43,431 bases of DNA from Rhodobacterales bacterium (GTDB taxonomy: Bacteria; Pseudomonadota; Alphaproteobacteria; Rhodobacterales; Rhodobacteraceae), in the NCBI GenBank assembly GCA_003228875.1, contig QIGK01000128.1, positions 1 through 43,431 on the forward strand. The letters are read 5' to 3'. Below are positions 25,638-34,750 of the stretch, piece after piece. The notes beneath the pieces were generated by a model. It was not told the DNA's origin. It saw nothing but the letters and a program-made list of their open reading frames with translations, and ran no database searches. The position numbers and the translations under genes are program-made. How positions within the stretch are numbered: the stretch's first letter is position 1; each line of letters begins with the position of its first letter.

Positions 25638-27569
25638 ATGAAAAAAGACAAACCTTGGCTTTTTCGCACCTATGCAGGGCACTCCACCGCTGCGGCGTCA
25701 AATGCGCTTTTTCGTTCCAACCTTAAAAAAGGCCAAACGGGCCTGAGCGTGGCTTTTGATCTGCCCACCCAAACCGGATATGACAGCGATCACATTCTGG
25801 CACGCAGCGAGGTTGGTAAAGTTGGGGTTCCGATCAGCCATCTGGGTGACATGCGCGCACTTTTTATAGATATTCCCCTTGAAACCATGAACACCTCCAT
25901 GACCATCAACGCCACCGCGCCGTGGCTGTTGGCGATGTATATCGCAGTGGCGGAAGAACAAGGCGCGGATATTTCTGCCCTGCGCGGCACGGTGCAAAAC
26001 GATATTATCAAGGAATACCTGTCACGCGGCACCTATATTTTCCCGCCCGAACCCAGCCTGAAAATGATCGGCGATGTGGCCAGTTATTGCCTTGAACACC
26101 TGCCGAAATGGAACCCGATGAATATCTGTTCCTATCATTTGCAAGAGGCTGGGGCGACACCGGAGCAGGAGCTTGCCTTCGCACTGGCCACCGCCACAGC
26201 GGTGCTGGACCAAGCAAGGGAGCAAGTTTCACCAGCGGATTTCCCGCAAGTCGTGGCGCGGGTCTCGTTTTTCGTAAATGCCGGCATCCGGTTTGTGACC
26301 GAAATGTGCAAAATGCGGGCTTTTGTTAACCTGTGGGACGAGATTTGCCTTGATCGTTATGGCGTGACCGACCCTAAATTGCGGCGCTTTCGCTATGGGG
26401 TGCAGGTCAATTCGCTGGGCCTAACCGAACAACAACCCGAAAACAATGTCTATCGCATATTGATCGAAATGCTGGCGGTCACACTAAGCAAAAACGCCCG
26501 CGCCCGCGCCGTACAGCTGCCCGCATGGAACGAGGCCCTTGGCCTGCCCCGCCCGTGGGATCAACAATGGTCACTACGAATGCAGCAAATTTTGGCGTTT
26601 GAAACTGATCTGCTGGAATATGACGACCTGTTTGATGGCAACCCGGCGATAGATCGCAAAGTCGAAGCTTTGAAAGTTGGCGCGCGGGCCGAGATGGCCC
26701 AAATAGACGCCATGGGCGGCACGGTGGCGGCGATTGATTATATGAAATCGGCGCTGGTGGAAAGCAATTCAAAGCGGCTGGAAAATATTGAAAACGGGTT
26801 GACTACTGTTGTTGGTGTAAACCGGTTTGAAGCCGGTGAAGAAAGCCCACTCACCGCAGGAGATGATGGCATAATGACCGTCAATCCGCAGGTGGAAGCC
26901 GCCCAAATAACCGCCCTTAACGCCTGGCGCCAAGCGCGCGACAGTGCCGCCGTTCAGGCGGCGCTAAGCGCGCTTGGGTCGGCCGCGAAAGCGGGCGAAA
27001 ATATTATGCCAGCGTCAATTGCTGCTGCCAAAGCGGGTGCGACCACCGGCGAATGGGCTGCGGCCATGCGGGCGGTATACGGAGAGTTCCGCGCTCCGAC
27101 AGGTGTTTCAACTGCGGTTTCTAACACCGCTACCGGTCTTGATGACCTGCGTGCCGCCGTCAGCCGACATGCTGAGAAAACCGGCAAACAACTGACATTC
27201 CTGATGGGAAAGCCCGGCCTTGACGGCCATTCCAACGGGGCCGAACAAATTGCCGTTCGGGCCCGCGATTGCGGCATGCGGGTGATTTATGAAGGCATCC
27301 GCATGACGCCTGCGGCCATTCTGGAAACAGCCGAAACCGAAGCTGTGGACGTGATAGGCTTATCGATTCTGTCAGGCAGTCATTTGTCATTACTGGATGA
27401 GTTTTTAGCCCACAAAACCACGGAAACGCCAGTCATTGTTGGTGGTATCATACCTCAAGAAGACGCTGGCAAGCTGCGGGATCAGGGAGTTGCACGGGTA
27501 TACACGCCCAAAGACTTTGATCTAAATAAAATTATGGCCGATATCATCGCACTCGCGGCCGTGTCCTAG
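25638..27569 (+). CDS. ecm: (2R)-Ethylmalonyl-CoA mutase (coenzyme B12 dependent)
   Basis: A single-chain 643 aa mutase that converts (2R)-ethylmalonyl-CoA to (2S)-methylsuccinyl-CoA in the ethylmalonyl-CoA pathway. The substrate barrel starts KDKPWLFRTYAGHSTAAASN and contains GLSVAFDLPTQTGYDSDH. The C-terminal B12 domain has the lower-ligand motif GLDGHSNG (Asp529, His531) followed by IGLSILSGSHL and VIVGGIIP. These differ from methylmalonyl-CoA mutase and match Ecm (MeaA-type). ATG 25638 has GGAGG upstream; an upstream GTG in frame is less likely. Its 3' end overlaps the sulfotransferase on the other strand by 26 nt. Confidence 0.96.
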   Translation: MKKDKPWLFRTYAGHSTAAASNALFRSNLKKGQTGLSVAFDLPTQTGYDSDHILARSEVGKVGVPISHLGDMRALFIDIPLETMNTSMTINATAPWLLAMYIAVAEEQGADISALRGTVQNDIIKEYLSRGTYIFPPEPSLKMIGDVASYCLEHLPKWNPMNICSYHLQEAGATPEQELAFALATATAVLDQAREQVSPADFPQVVARVSFFVNAGIRFVTEMCKMRAFVNLWDEICLDRYGVTDPKLRRFRYGVQVNSLGLTEQQPENNVYRILIEMLAVTLSKNARARAVQLPAWNEALGLPRPWDQQWSLRMQQILAFETDLLEYDDLFDGNPAIDRKVEALKVGARAEMAQIDAMGGTVAAIDYMKSALVESNSKRLENIENGLTTVVGVNRFEAGEESPLTAGDDGIMTVNPQVEAAQITALNAWRQARDSAAVQAALSALGSAAKAGENIMPASIAAAKAGATTGEWAAAMRAVYGEFRAPTGVSTAVSNTATGLDDLRAAVSRHAEKTGKQLTFLMGKPGLDGHSNGAEQIAVRARDCGMRVIYEGIRMTPAAILETAETEAVDVIGLSILSGSHLSLLDEFLAHKTTETPVIVGGIIPQEDAGKLRDQGVARVYTPKDFDLNKIMADIIALAAVS

Positions 27570-28383
27570 GCACGCGGATTTTATTGAAATAATCGCTTAA
27601 AAAATCAACGTCCGACCAGCGTTGCAACAGATCATCACTGTAACCCAATCGCTGCGCCAGATCCCAAACCAAGGTAAGCAGCTTTTTGTTTTTCATTGCA
27701 TATCCGCGCCGCGCTCGCGCGTTAAATTGGTCATATGCTGGAAGTTCCTGAAATTTATCAGGGTCAAACCCGCATTTCGCCCATAAATCTCTGATCGCAG
27801 CGCTATCGGCTTTATACAGGTCTTCGAATCGAAAAAGCCCCAAGAAGCTTGAACCGTGGCTTTGATCCAACAAAAAACTGTGGACTTCTAACCAATGGTA
27901 AAGCCCGCGTTCAAAATAGGAAAATTCAGCGTAGTCTGACTGAAATCCCGGATATAGCACACCCTTAATATGCGGGCGGATAATGCCGTGTTTTGACAGC
28001 GTATCGTCGCCATCGCCTAACAAAGCATGGGTTGTCATGGACGCTGCCGTTGCAAATGGATTGCGAAGCAAATGCACAAATCCAAATTCATCACCGTATC
28101 GTTTTTGCAAATACGGCCCCCATCCATAAGCGGGCCACCCTGTTTCAATAAACCGCCCACCACTGGCTAATTGCGTGTCGATTTGGCCAAATAGGTCTTG
28201 TAACTGATGGGTTTCGGCGAGCACTTTTTCAAAATTTGTATTGCGAAACACCTGCGCGGGCTTAAAATTTGGGCCTGCGCCCTCATGCACCACCAATGTA
28301 TTTGCATCACCTTTCGTCAGTAAACGCGCCAAAAATTGCGTGCTACACCGACCTGTCGACAGAATAAAGATGACTTTCGCCAT
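27544..28383 (-). CDS. Sulfotransferase-family protein
   Basis: A 279 aa cytoplasmic protein. MAKVIFILSTGRCSTQFLARLL is a 5'-phosphosulfate-binding type P-loop, and FVHLLRNPFATAASMTTHALL (about 102-122) is the 3'-phosphate-binding segment of PAPS sulfotransferases. The acceptor is unknown. ATG 28383 lies 2 nt after the sdhB stop, so it is very likely the last gene of the sdh operon, an unusual place. A longer reading frame into sdhB is antisense-free but has no family similarity. It ends 26 nt inside ecm on the opposite strand. Confidence 0.8.
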   Translation of the reverse strand: MAKVIFILSTGRCSTQFLARLLTKGDANTLVVHEGAGPNFKPAQVFRNTNFEKVLAETHQLQDLFGQIDTQLASGGRFIETGWPAYGWGPYLQKRYGDEFGFVHLLRNPFATAASMTTHALLGDGDDTLSKHGIIRPHIKGVLYPGFQSDYAEFSYFERGLYHWLEVHSFLLDQSHGSSFLGLFRFEDLYKADSAAIRDLWAKCGFDPDKFQELPAYDQFNARARRGYAMKNKKLLTLVWDLAQRLGYSDDLLQRWSDVDFLSDYFNKIRVPRTRPRVR

Positions 28384-28385
28384 GC

Positions 28386-29165
28386 TTACAACTTGCGCTC
28401 TACCATCATTTTTTTCAACTCTGCAATCGCCTTGGCCGGGTTTAACCCCTTGGGGCAAGATCGGGTGCAGTTCATAATGGTGTGGCAACGATACAGTTTA
28501 AACGGATCTTCCAGATCATCCAGACGTTCGCCTGCAGCCTCATCACGCGAATCGATGATCCAACGATAGGCATGCAGCAAGGCCGCTGGCCCCAAATACC
28601 GATCCCCGTTCCACCAATAGCTGGGGCAAGAAGTGGAACAGCTGGCGCACATCACGCATTCATACAACCCGTCCAGCTTTTTGCGGTCCTCAATTGATTG
28701 CCGCCATTCCTTGGCCGGCCGGTTGGTTTTGGTTTCCAGCCACGGCATGATGCTGGCGTGCTGCGCATAAAAATGCGTCAGGTCAGGGATCAGGTCTTTA
28801 ACCACCGGCATATGGGGCAGTGGATAAATCTTCACGTCGCCCGAAACTTCATCCCAGCCATAAAGACAGGCCAATGTGTTGATGCCATCAATATTCATCG
28901 CACAAGACCCACAAATCCCTTCACGGCAAGAACGGCGAAAGGTTAAGGTCGGGTCGATCTCAGTTTTGATTTTTATCAATGCATCCAGCACCATCGGCCC
29001 ACAATCATCCAGATCAACATAATAAGTGTCAATCCGCGGGTTTTCCCCCGCATCGGGATCATAGCGATAGATTTTGAAAGCCCGCACATTGGTGGCACCC
29101 TCTGGTTTTGGCCAGATTTTACCAACTTTCATGCGGGAATTCTTTGGAAGCGAGAGTTCGACCAT
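28386..29165 (-). CDS. sdhB: Succinate dehydrogenase iron-sulfur subunit
   Basis: The electron-transfer subunit of complex II, carrying electrons from the flavin to ubiquinone. The 259 aa sequence has the [2Fe-2S] ligands Cys80, Cys85, Cys88 and Cys100 ([10 protein letters not shown]). The C-terminal domain carries Cys170, Cys173, Cys176 and Cys180 ([11 protein letters not shown]), Cys227, Cys233 and Cys237 (CPKG) for the [4Fe-4S] and [3Fe-4S] clusters. It starts 3 nt downstream of a small lipoprotein gene rather than directly after sdhA, and is followed 2 nt later by the sulfotransferase. Confidence 0.98.
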   Translation of the reverse strand: MVELSLPKNSRMKVGKIWPKPEGATNVRAFKIYRYDPDAGENPRIDTYYVDLDDCGPMVLDALIKIKTEIDPTLTFRRSCREGICGSCAMNIDGINTLACLYGWDEVSGDVKIYPLPHMPVVKDLIPDLTHFYAQHASIMPWLETKTNRPAKEWRQSIEDRKKLDGLYECVMCASCSTSCPSYWWNGDRYLGPAALLHAYRWIIDSRDEAAGERLDDLEDPFKLYRCHTIMNCTRSCPKGLNPAKAIAELKKMMVERKL

Positions 29166-29168
29166 TGC

Positions 29169-29390
29169 TTAATTAGCCCCTAGACTAGACACAATCGTGC
29201 CGCCGTTTTCGATATACGGCAAGGCTGCCAGTTTCTGCTCATTGGTCATACCCGCCCAGATAAGCTGATCATCCGGCGACAGCGATGCCCCCGAAGGCAA
29301 AAACCCAACCGCGCCGGTGCTGGTGGTTTCAAGACAACCCGCAAGCAAAAGTGCTGCTGCGGATGCTGCAAAAATTGATCTGGTTTTCAT
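29169..29390 (-). CDS. Small lipoprotein inside the sdh operon
   Basis: A 73 aa protein with a lipoprotein signal: MKTRSIFAASAAALLLAGC, lipobox LAGC with Cys19 as the lipidated residue. The mature part contains FLPSGASLSPDDQLIWAGMTNEQKLAALPYI; no known fold is recognised. It lies 4 nt after a second lipoprotein gene and 3 nt before sdhB, so it is clearly co-transcribed with complex II. A ribosome binding site AGGGG precedes the ATG. Function unknown. Confidence 0.8.
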   Translation of the reverse strand: MKTRSIFAASAAALLLAGCLETTSTGAVGFLPSGASLSPDDQLIWAGMTNEQKLAALPYIENGGTIVSSLGAN

Positions 29391-29394
29391 ATTA

Positions 29395-29685
29395 CTACCC
29401 CTCCACTATTTGGCCATTGGCGGCCAGTTCATTCATACAATGTTCAAATACTGCTGCTGGATCAAGACCGCGTATATAGGCGTCGCTTAAACTAATAGAC
29501 AAACCGCCAAAAAAGCCGGTGTTTGAATTGGCCCCAACGGTTGCACCATAGGTCGGCCCGCTGGCATCACTGGCTTTTCCCTGACAAAGGACAATGGCAT
29601 CTGACCGTGTCATGGTTTCCAATGTTGTGGTGCAGGCCGAAATGACCAATGCAGCGCCTGTTAAAACAATGTAAATACTTTTCAT
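29395..29685 (-). CDS. Small lipoprotein inside the sdh operon, second copy of context
   Basis: A 96 aa exported protein with lipobox ISAC (signal MKSIYIVLTGAALVISAC). The mature part has GKASDASGPTYGATVGANSNTGFFGG, a glycine/serine-rich stretch, and two cysteines (CQG, HCMNEL) that might form a disulfide. No family recognised. AGGAG of its ribosome binding site overlaps the sdhA stop codon, so translation is likely coupled to sdhA. It is not similar in sequence to the next lipoprotein beyond the signal peptide. Confidence 0.8.
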   Translation of the reverse strand: MKSIYIVLTGAALVISACTTTLETMTRSDAIVLCQGKASDASGPTYGATVGANSNTGFFGGLSISLSDAYIRGLDPAAVFEHCMNELAANGQIVEG

Positions 29686-29694
29686 AAAAATCTC

Positions 29695-31503
29695 CTAATA
29701 AACGCGCTTTTTGGGCGCGAGCTTTTTCATCTCGATCCCCCCGTCTTTTTCAGCAGTCAGCGGATTCAAGTGAACATCACGATACGTTAAATCAACTTTC
29801 CAGTCATCCCCCATAGTTGCCAGCGAATGTTTACGCCAGTTTTTGTCATCGCGATCCGGGAAATCCTCATGGGCGTGGGCGCCGCGGCTTTCCTTGCGGG
29901 CCTCAGCCGAAACAATGGTTGCCAGCGCGTTTGGCATTAGATTTGCCAGCTCCAGTGTCTCCATCAGGTCGGAATTCCAGATCATTGAACGATCAGTCAC
30001 GCTAAGATCATTCATCAAGGCAGCAACCTTATCCATCTTTTTACAACCCTCCGAGAGACTTTCAGAGGTGCGGAAAACGGCGGCATCATCCTGCATGGTT
30101 TTTTGCATATTCAAGCGGAGTTCCGCCGTGCCAACGCTGCCGCTCATGTGGCGCATACGGTCAAACCGCTCCAGCGCCGAATCGGTTGATGCCTGATTGG
30201 TTGGGCGGTTGGCAGTTTCGGGGTTCACAATTTTTCCGGCTTTGATCGCAGCGGCGCGGCCAAAGACCACCAAATCAATCAATGAATTTGACCCCAGACG
30301 GTTGGCCCCATGCACGCTGGCACAGCCGGCCTCGCCCACCGACATCAAGCCGGGCTGGATGCGGTCATGATCATCAGCGGTCGGGTTCAAAACCTCGCCC
30401 CAATAATTGGTCGGGATGCCGCCCATATTGTAATGCACGGTTGGCAGCACCGGAATCGGTTCTTTGGTGACATCCACACCGGCAAAAACTTTGGCGCTTT
30501 CGGAAATGCCCGGCAGACGTTCGGCCAAGGCCTCAGCAGGTAAATGTTGCAAGTTCAGATAGACATGGTCTTTGTTCGGGCCAACACCGCGCCCCTCGCG
30601 GATTTCAATGGTAGAGCACCGCGAAACCACATCGCGCGAGGCCAGGTCTTTATAGGTCGGCGCATACCGCTCCATATAGCGCTCGCCCTCGGAATTGGTC
30701 AGATAACCGCCCTCGCCACGCGCGCCCTCGGTTATCAACATGCCCGCGCCATAAATGCCGGTCGGGTGGAATTGCACAAATTCCATGTCTTGCAATGGCA
30801 AGCCTTGGCGCGCCACCATGCCGCCACCATCACCAGTGCAAGTATGTGCCGAAGTAGCGCTGAAAAACGCGCGGCCATACCCCCCCGTGGCCAGCACTGT
30901 CATTTTGGCGTTAAAGCGATGCAAGGTGCCATCATCCAGTTTCCATGCCAGCAAGCCTTGAATTTCGCCGTCCTCAGATTTGATCAAATCAATGGCAAAA
31001 TATTCAATAAAAAATTCAGCATTGTTTTTCAGGCTTTGCCCGTAAAGCGTATGCAACATGGCATGGCCGGTGCGATCTGCGGCCGCACAAGTGCGTTGCA
31101 CCGGCGGGCCTTCGCCATATTCGGTGGTGTGGCCCCCGAACGGGCGTTGGTAAATTTTGCCCTCTTCGGTGCGGCTGAATGGAACACCGTAATGCTCCAG
31201 CTCATAAACCGCTTTGGGGGCTTCGCGGACCAAATATTCCATCGCGTCCATATCGCCCAGCCAGTCTGACCCTTTGACGGTGTCATACATGTGCCATTTC
31301 CAGTTATCCGGCCCCATATTGGCAAGGCTGGCAGCAATACCGCCTTGGGCCGCCACTGTGTGGGAACGGGTCGGGAAAACCTTAGTGACACAGGCAGTTT
31401 TCAGCCCCTGTTCTGCCATGCCCAGCGTGGCGCGCAGCCCCGCGCCGCCAGCGCCAACAACAACCACGTCATAAAAGTGGTCGGTAATTTCATATGCAGC
31501 CAT
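29695..31503 (-). CDS. sdhA: Succinate dehydrogenase flavoprotein subunit
   Basis: Oxidises succinate to fumarate in the TCA cycle. The 602 aa protein has the FAD Rossmann motif [15 protein letters not shown] (about 13-27), the FAD-linked histidine in [10 protein letters not shown] (His48), the active-site HTTEYG and HPTGIYGAG segments and the C-terminal KLAPKKRVY. Length is standard. It begins 14 nt after sdhD and is followed by two small lipoproteins before sdhB, a departure from the usual sdhCDAB. Confidence 0.99.
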   Translation of the reverse strand: MAAYEITDHFYDVVVVGAGGAGLRATLGMAEQGLKTACVTKVFPTRSHTVAAQGGIAASLANMGPDNWKWHMYDTVKGSDWLGDMDAMEYLVREAPKAVYELEHYGVPFSRTEEGKIYQRPFGGHTTEYGEGPPVQRTCAAADRTGHAMLHTLYGQSLKNNAEFFIEYFAIDLIKSEDGEIQGLLAWKLDDGTLHRFNAKMTVLATGGYGRAFFSATSAHTCTGDGGGMVARQGLPLQDMEFVQFHPTGIYGAGMLITEGARGEGGYLTNSEGERYMERYAPTYKDLASRDVVSRCSTIEIREGRGVGPNKDHVYLNLQHLPAEALAERLPGISESAKVFAGVDVTKEPIPVLPTVHYNMGGIPTNYWGEVLNPTADDHDRIQPGLMSVGEAGCASVHGANRLGSNSLIDLVVFGRAAAIKAGKIVNPETANRPTNQASTDSALERFDRMRHMSGSVGTAELRLNMQKTMQDDAAVFRTSESLSEGCKKMDKVAALMNDLSVTDRSMIWNSDLMETLELANLMPNALATIVSAEARKESRGAHAHEDFPDRDDKNWRKHSLATMGDDWKVDLTYRDVHLNPLTAEKDGGIEMKKLAPKKRVY

Positions 31504-31517
31504 CTTTAATTCCTAAC

Positions 31518-31898
31518 TCAGCCGCCAAAGGCGATTTTAGCGATTGAAAAGACACCGGTCACACCCAGAATGGCGGAAAATGCCGTATTGGCCAACAGCG
31601 CCAAAACCAGCTTTTTCTTGCCATGGATGTAATCAACGATGACCTCTTGCAACCCGTGCTTAAGGTGCAGCGACACGGTGATAAAAAACAATATCCCAAC
31701 AATGGCGTTAAACGGGTGCGCGTAAACATGGCGCACATCTTCAAAATCTCCACCCAGACTAAGCGCCAGCGGCACCACAAACAGGATCACCAACGGCACC
31801 AGCGCAATTGCCGAAATCCGGTGTCCGATCCATTCATGGGTGCCGTCTTTGGCAGAGCCAAGCCCGCTGACGCGTTGACGGTCTGTTTGAAAGGACAT
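31518..31898 (-). CDS. sdhD: Succinate dehydrogenase membrane anchor subunit D
   Basis: A 126 aa inner-membrane protein with three helices (about 26-50, 63-81, 98-120). MSFQTDRQRVSGLGSAKDGTHEWIGHRISAIAL is the typical alphaproteobacterial SdhD start. HLKHGLQEVIVDYIHG holds the heme-ligand histidine region. With SdhC it anchors SdhAB and forms the ubiquinone site. ATG 31898 overlaps the sdhC stop (TGATG), implying coupled translation. A longer reading frame upstream belongs to sdhC in another frame. Confidence 0.95.
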   Translation of the reverse strand: MSFQTDRQRVSGLGSAKDGTHEWIGHRISAIALVPLVILFVVPLALSLGGDFEDVRHVYAHPFNAIVGILFFITVSLHLKHGLQEVIVDYIHGKKKLVLALLANTAFSAILGVTGVFSIAKIAFGG

Positions 31899-32293
31899 CA
31901 AGACCCCCCCAATGAAATGGCAACAATCAAGATCGTCAGGATGATCGAACAGGCAATAACAGCCAAACCGGAACGCCAAGCGGTTTGCAATTCAAACCCA
32001 TAGCCCGCATCCCAGAACAAATGCCGGATACCGTTGCAAAGATGAAACATCAACGCCCAGAGCGAGGCGATCAGGATCAAACCGCCAAAAACCGAAGTTA
32101 ACACCGCATCGGCAAACGCAAAATATTTCTCGCCAATCGCTAGGGTCAAAAACCACCATGTAACCAGCACCAGACCAAGGCTAAGCCCAACGCCGGTAAT
32201 GCGGTGGGTGATCGATAGAATCATGGTATACATCGGACGGTAAATTGATAAATGCGGCGAAAGCGGTCGATCACCACGGTTTACATCAGCCAT
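31898..32293 (-). CDS. sdhC: Succinate dehydrogenase cytochrome b556 subunit
   Basis: A 131 aa membrane subunit with three helices. RPLSPHLSIYRPMYTMILSITHRITG is the family signature with the Ser/Arg quinone-site residues, and MFHLCNGIRHLFWDAG carries the heme b ligand histidine. It is first in the sdhCDA-lipoprotein-lipoprotein-sdhB-sulfotransferase operon. GAGGAG precedes the ATG. The 423 nt upstream carries two GTGATCAC palindromes. Confidence 0.97.
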   Translation of the reverse strand: MADVNRGDRPLSPHLSIYRPMYTMILSITHRITGVGLSLGLVLVTWWFLTLAIGEKYFAFADAVLTSVFGGLILIASLWALMFHLCNGIRHLFWDAGYGFELQTAWRSGLAVIACSIILTILIVAISLGGS

Positions 32294-32408
32294 TATACGC
32301 TCCTCGGGCAGGGTTTATCTGGGCAACCATACCCAAACAAAGGTTTAGAGCAAGTAAAACTGCGTCATTGTATTCATTGGCATGCCTAAACAATCAATAA
32401 AACCAGAA

Positions 32409-32441
32409 TTGTGATCACATAAAAAATTATAGTGATCACAA
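32409..32441. promoter_or_regulatory. Paired GTGATCAC operators upstream of sdhC
   Basis: TGTGATCACA (32410-32419) and AGTGATCACA (32431-32440) are nearly perfect palindromes whose starts are 21 nt apart, i.e. about two helical turns. They lie 117-147 nt upstream of the sdhC ATG. The same pair with the same spacing precedes sucC. A dimeric regulator binding both sites on one face of DNA is inferred. Confidence 0.7.
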
Positions 32442-32716
32442 ATCGATAGCGTCGGTTTACAGCATTATTCCAGCCAATTCCGGCCTTGTTGGATGGGAAA
32501 ATGGTTTCAAAAAGTCTTCGCCTAAAAAATGCACGCGCTTTATCCAGCCATCGCCATTCTCCAACTAAACCCCGTCAGATGAAAAAGATAGTTGAGCACT
32601 GAAACCCTCATAAAAAAGATGCATATCTTCTTCGTGCGGGCAGTAACCTCTCTATGATTTATGGGAGGGTGTTGAAACGTCAACAGTGGTCACTCCAATC
32701 GGGATATTAAATGGTT
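32442..32716. other. Spacer between the sdh promoter and the AT-rich membrane gene
   Basis: No gene is seen. It contains a TGTTGA-AACG-TCAACA dyad (32670-32685) and an AAGATGCATATCTT element. No promoter motif is clear. The region may be the 3' side of the AT-rich two-gene insert next door. Confidence 0.4.
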
Positions 32717-33205
32717 TTAAGATTGTTCGTTGTCATTATCTAATTCACCTTTTTGTTGCGTATGATTGATAACTCCGATCAACCCCAAATTTCCAAGATA
32801 ATAAAAAAACCAAAAGCCAAATGTAACACCTATTTCAGGTGAACCATCTTTGGGAAAAGGTATATTTCTCATTAATATCAATATTGGCAATGTCGTTAGA
32901 AGTCCCACGAAAGCCATAACTAGGTGGACATAAAAGGCTGTACGCCTACCGATGTGTGAGTGCGGAAAGGCCCAAGCCGAATTGTTGGCCAAATTGAACC
33001 GAAGCAATTCTTTGTGCGCAAGCATATGCCTGTTCAAAAGGACGTAAGAAATAAAAATTGCGGTTACAATCAATATTTCTAACGGAGCGTAACGGAGCAG
33101 AGAAAGAGATATGCCACTAGCTAATATCAGTGCGTGAATTTGAGCTAAAATTCGCAGCCCAAATTCCCCTCGTAGCGCGACTATAAACAATTTTGATACT
33201 CCCAC
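32717..33205 (-). CDS. Unknown four-helix membrane protein
   Basis: A 162 aa protein with about four hydrophobic helices (residues about 15-37, 43-60, 92-112, 128-146) and a charged tail QQKGELDNDNEQS. No family recognised. Start is GTG at 33205 without a good ribosome binding site, 4 nt after the upstream ORF stop, so coupled translation is likely. The gene is more AT-rich than its neighbours and sits next to a truncated ORF, suggesting an acquired segment. Confidence 0.65.
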   Translation of the reverse strand: MGVSKLFIVALRGEFGLRILAQIHALILASGISLSLLRYAPLEILIVTAIFISYVLLNRHMLAHKELLRFNLANNSAWAFPHSHIGRRTAFYVHLVMAFVGLLTTLPILILMRNIPFPKDGSPEIGVTFGFWFFYYLGNLGLIGVINHTQQKGELDNDNEQS

Positions 33206-33209
33206 TGAG

Positions 33210-33428
33210 TTAGTGCCGTCCGGTTACTTTCACCGCATTGCTATAATTTATATCTGAAGCTGTGTTTATGAAAAATTTATCGCGATGGCTAACAAATGCC
33301 CCGTTTTCTAACTTTTCCAATAATTCTTTTGTAAAATCTACTTGGTAGCCAAAGCCGCCATTCCAGCGAAATACGTTGCCCATAACAGGGATGCAAGGGA
33401 CAGCATCTTTTAAAGTATCGGAAAACAC
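33210..33428 (-). CDS. Unknown ORF, probably 5'-truncated, upstream of the membrane gene
   Basis: From GTG 33428 it encodes 72 aa containing IPVMGNVFRWNGGFGYQVDFTKELLEKLENG, with no signal or known domain. The same frame stays open upstream to 33521 and reads like protein (RWAIKNRSNFDESRVGEAWQSV) but has no ATG, GTG or TTG; the open frame starts at the mch stop. This suggests the original start was lost when the segment was joined next to mch. It is followed 4 nt later by the membrane protein. Confidence 0.5.
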   Translation of the reverse strand: MFSDTLKDAVPCIPVMGNVFRWNGGFGYQVDFTKELLEKLENGAFVSHRDKFFINTASDINYSNAVKVTGRH

Positions 33429-33511
33429 GGATTGCCAAGCTTCTCCAACGCGGCTTTCATCGAAGTTGCTCCGGTTTTTTATTGCCCAACGCAGATTATT
33501 TTCCCCACCAA

Positions 33512-34549
33512 TCAGTCGTCCTTAGATTTAGGTATGGCCACCCAATAGTTCAGATCAAGCAGAATATGGGGTTGATATTTTCCTGCATCAGTTTTCAAAT
33601 CAAACCCGCTTGAATTCCGGTTTGTGGCCACCAACCGCAACCGCAATGCGCCGATACCGTTGATTTCAGTTTTATCCAGCACTTCGGACCATGCCCAAAC
33701 CGTGTCTCCGGCAAAACACGGGTTGGCATGGCTGCCGGAATTGATTGCCAAAACCATCTGCGCATTTGCCAGCCCGTTGAATGACAGCGCGCGGGCCATG
33801 GAAATAATATGCCCCCCATAAATCAGCGGCCGACCATCGGGGCGCTGCGAGGTGTCAAAATGCACCTTTGCGGTATTTTGCCAAAGCCGCGTCGCCATCA
33901 TATGTTCAGCCTGCGACAGGGTTACCCCGTCAATATGGTCAATTTTTTCACCGATTTTGTAATCGGCAAAACGATGCGTTTCGCCCGCCAACGTAAAATC
34001 ATAATTGTCAAAATCCAGCCCCTCGGGCAGGATCAAATCATCTGGCGCAACTGTGCTGGCAAGCTCTGGAATTACTGTTTCCGGCATTGGCGCATCCAGA
34101 TTATTTTTGCGCACCATCACCCAGCGCACAAATTTCAACACAATTTCATCGCGCTGGTTCAGCCCCGCCGTGCGCAACCAAACCACGCCGCTTTTGCCAT
34201 TTGAATTTTGCTTTACGCCAATAATTTCAGATCGCGCCCGCAGAGTATCGCCCGCAAATACCGGCATTAGAAACCGACATTCCGCATAGCCCAGATTGGC
34301 CACCGCATTCAGGGATATATCCGGTACGGTTTTGCCCAGCACCAAATGAAAAACAATTAAATCTTCGATCGGGCTGCTGGGCAATCCACAGCCCCGCGCA
34401 AATTCATCCGATGAATAAAGCGCAAAGCGGCTGGGATACAGCGCTTGATAAAGCGCCCGCTCCCCCCCTGAGATCGTGCGCGGCACAGCGTGGTCAAACA
34501 CCTGACCGACCAAAAAATCTTCAAAGAAATTTCCGCGAGTGATCTTCAC
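33512..34549 (-). CDS. mch: Mesaconyl-CoA hydratase (MaoC family)
   Basis: Ethylmalonyl-CoA pathway enzyme that hydrates mesaconyl-C1-CoA to beta-methylmalyl-CoA. The 345 aa double-hotdog protein has NFFEDFLVGQVFDHAVPRTIS, the first-half APDD-free segment LVLGKTVPDISLNAVANLGYAE, the central IGEKIDHIDGVTLSQAEHMMATRLWQNTAKVHFD and C-terminal YGGHIISMARALSFNGLANA. These match the known Rhodobacter enzyme closely. The start codon is GTG at 34549, overlapping the DUF1737 stop by 4 nt (GTGA). It is the last gene of the mcl2-NnrU-DUF1737-mch operon. Confidence 0.95.
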   Translation of the reverse strand: MKITRGNFFEDFLVGQVFDHAVPRTISGGERALYQALYPSRFALYSSDEFARGCGLPSSPIEDLIVFHLVLGKTVPDISLNAVANLGYAECRFLMPVFAGDTLRARSEIIGVKQNSNGKSGVVWLRTAGLNQRDEIVLKFVRWVMVRKNNLDAPMPETVIPELASTVAPDDLILPEGLDFDNYDFTLAGETHRFADYKIGEKIDHIDGVTLSQAEHMMATRLWQNTAKVHFDTSQRPDGRPLIYGGHIISMARALSFNGLANAQMVLAINSGSHANPCFAGDTVWAWSEVLDKTEINGIGALRLRLVATNRNSSGFDLKTDAGKYQPHILLDLNYWVAIPKSKDD

Positions 34550-34749
34550 ACCTGCCCCAGTTTCATATCACGGGAATATTCACCGTCATATTGTTTGACC
34601 ACCGCTTGCGCACATCGCACGACGCCGCGCGTGGCATCAAAACTCATGACCGGATCGCCCTGTAATGACCAGCCTTTGGCCAAAGCCTCGGATACTTTGT
34701 GGCAAAAATCCGAAGTATCGTCTTCGGTTAATAATCTATAGGCAAGCAT
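34546..34749 (-). CDS. DUF1737 domain protein
   Basis: A 67 aa protein beginning MLAYRLLTEDDTSDFCHKVSEALAKGWSLQG. The YRLLTG-like start and the KGWxLxGxP pattern are those of DUF1737, a small domain of unknown function. GGAGG lies just upstream of the ATG (34749), which is 1 nt after the NnrU-like stop. It sits inside an ethylmalonyl-CoA pathway operon and its stop overlaps mch, so it is surely expressed with it, but a metabolic role is not shown. Confidence 0.8.
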   Translation of the reverse strand: MLAYRLLTEDDTSDFCHKVSEALAKGWSLQGDPVMSFDATRGVVRCAQAVVKQYDGEYSRDMKLGQV

Positions 34750-34750
34750 G

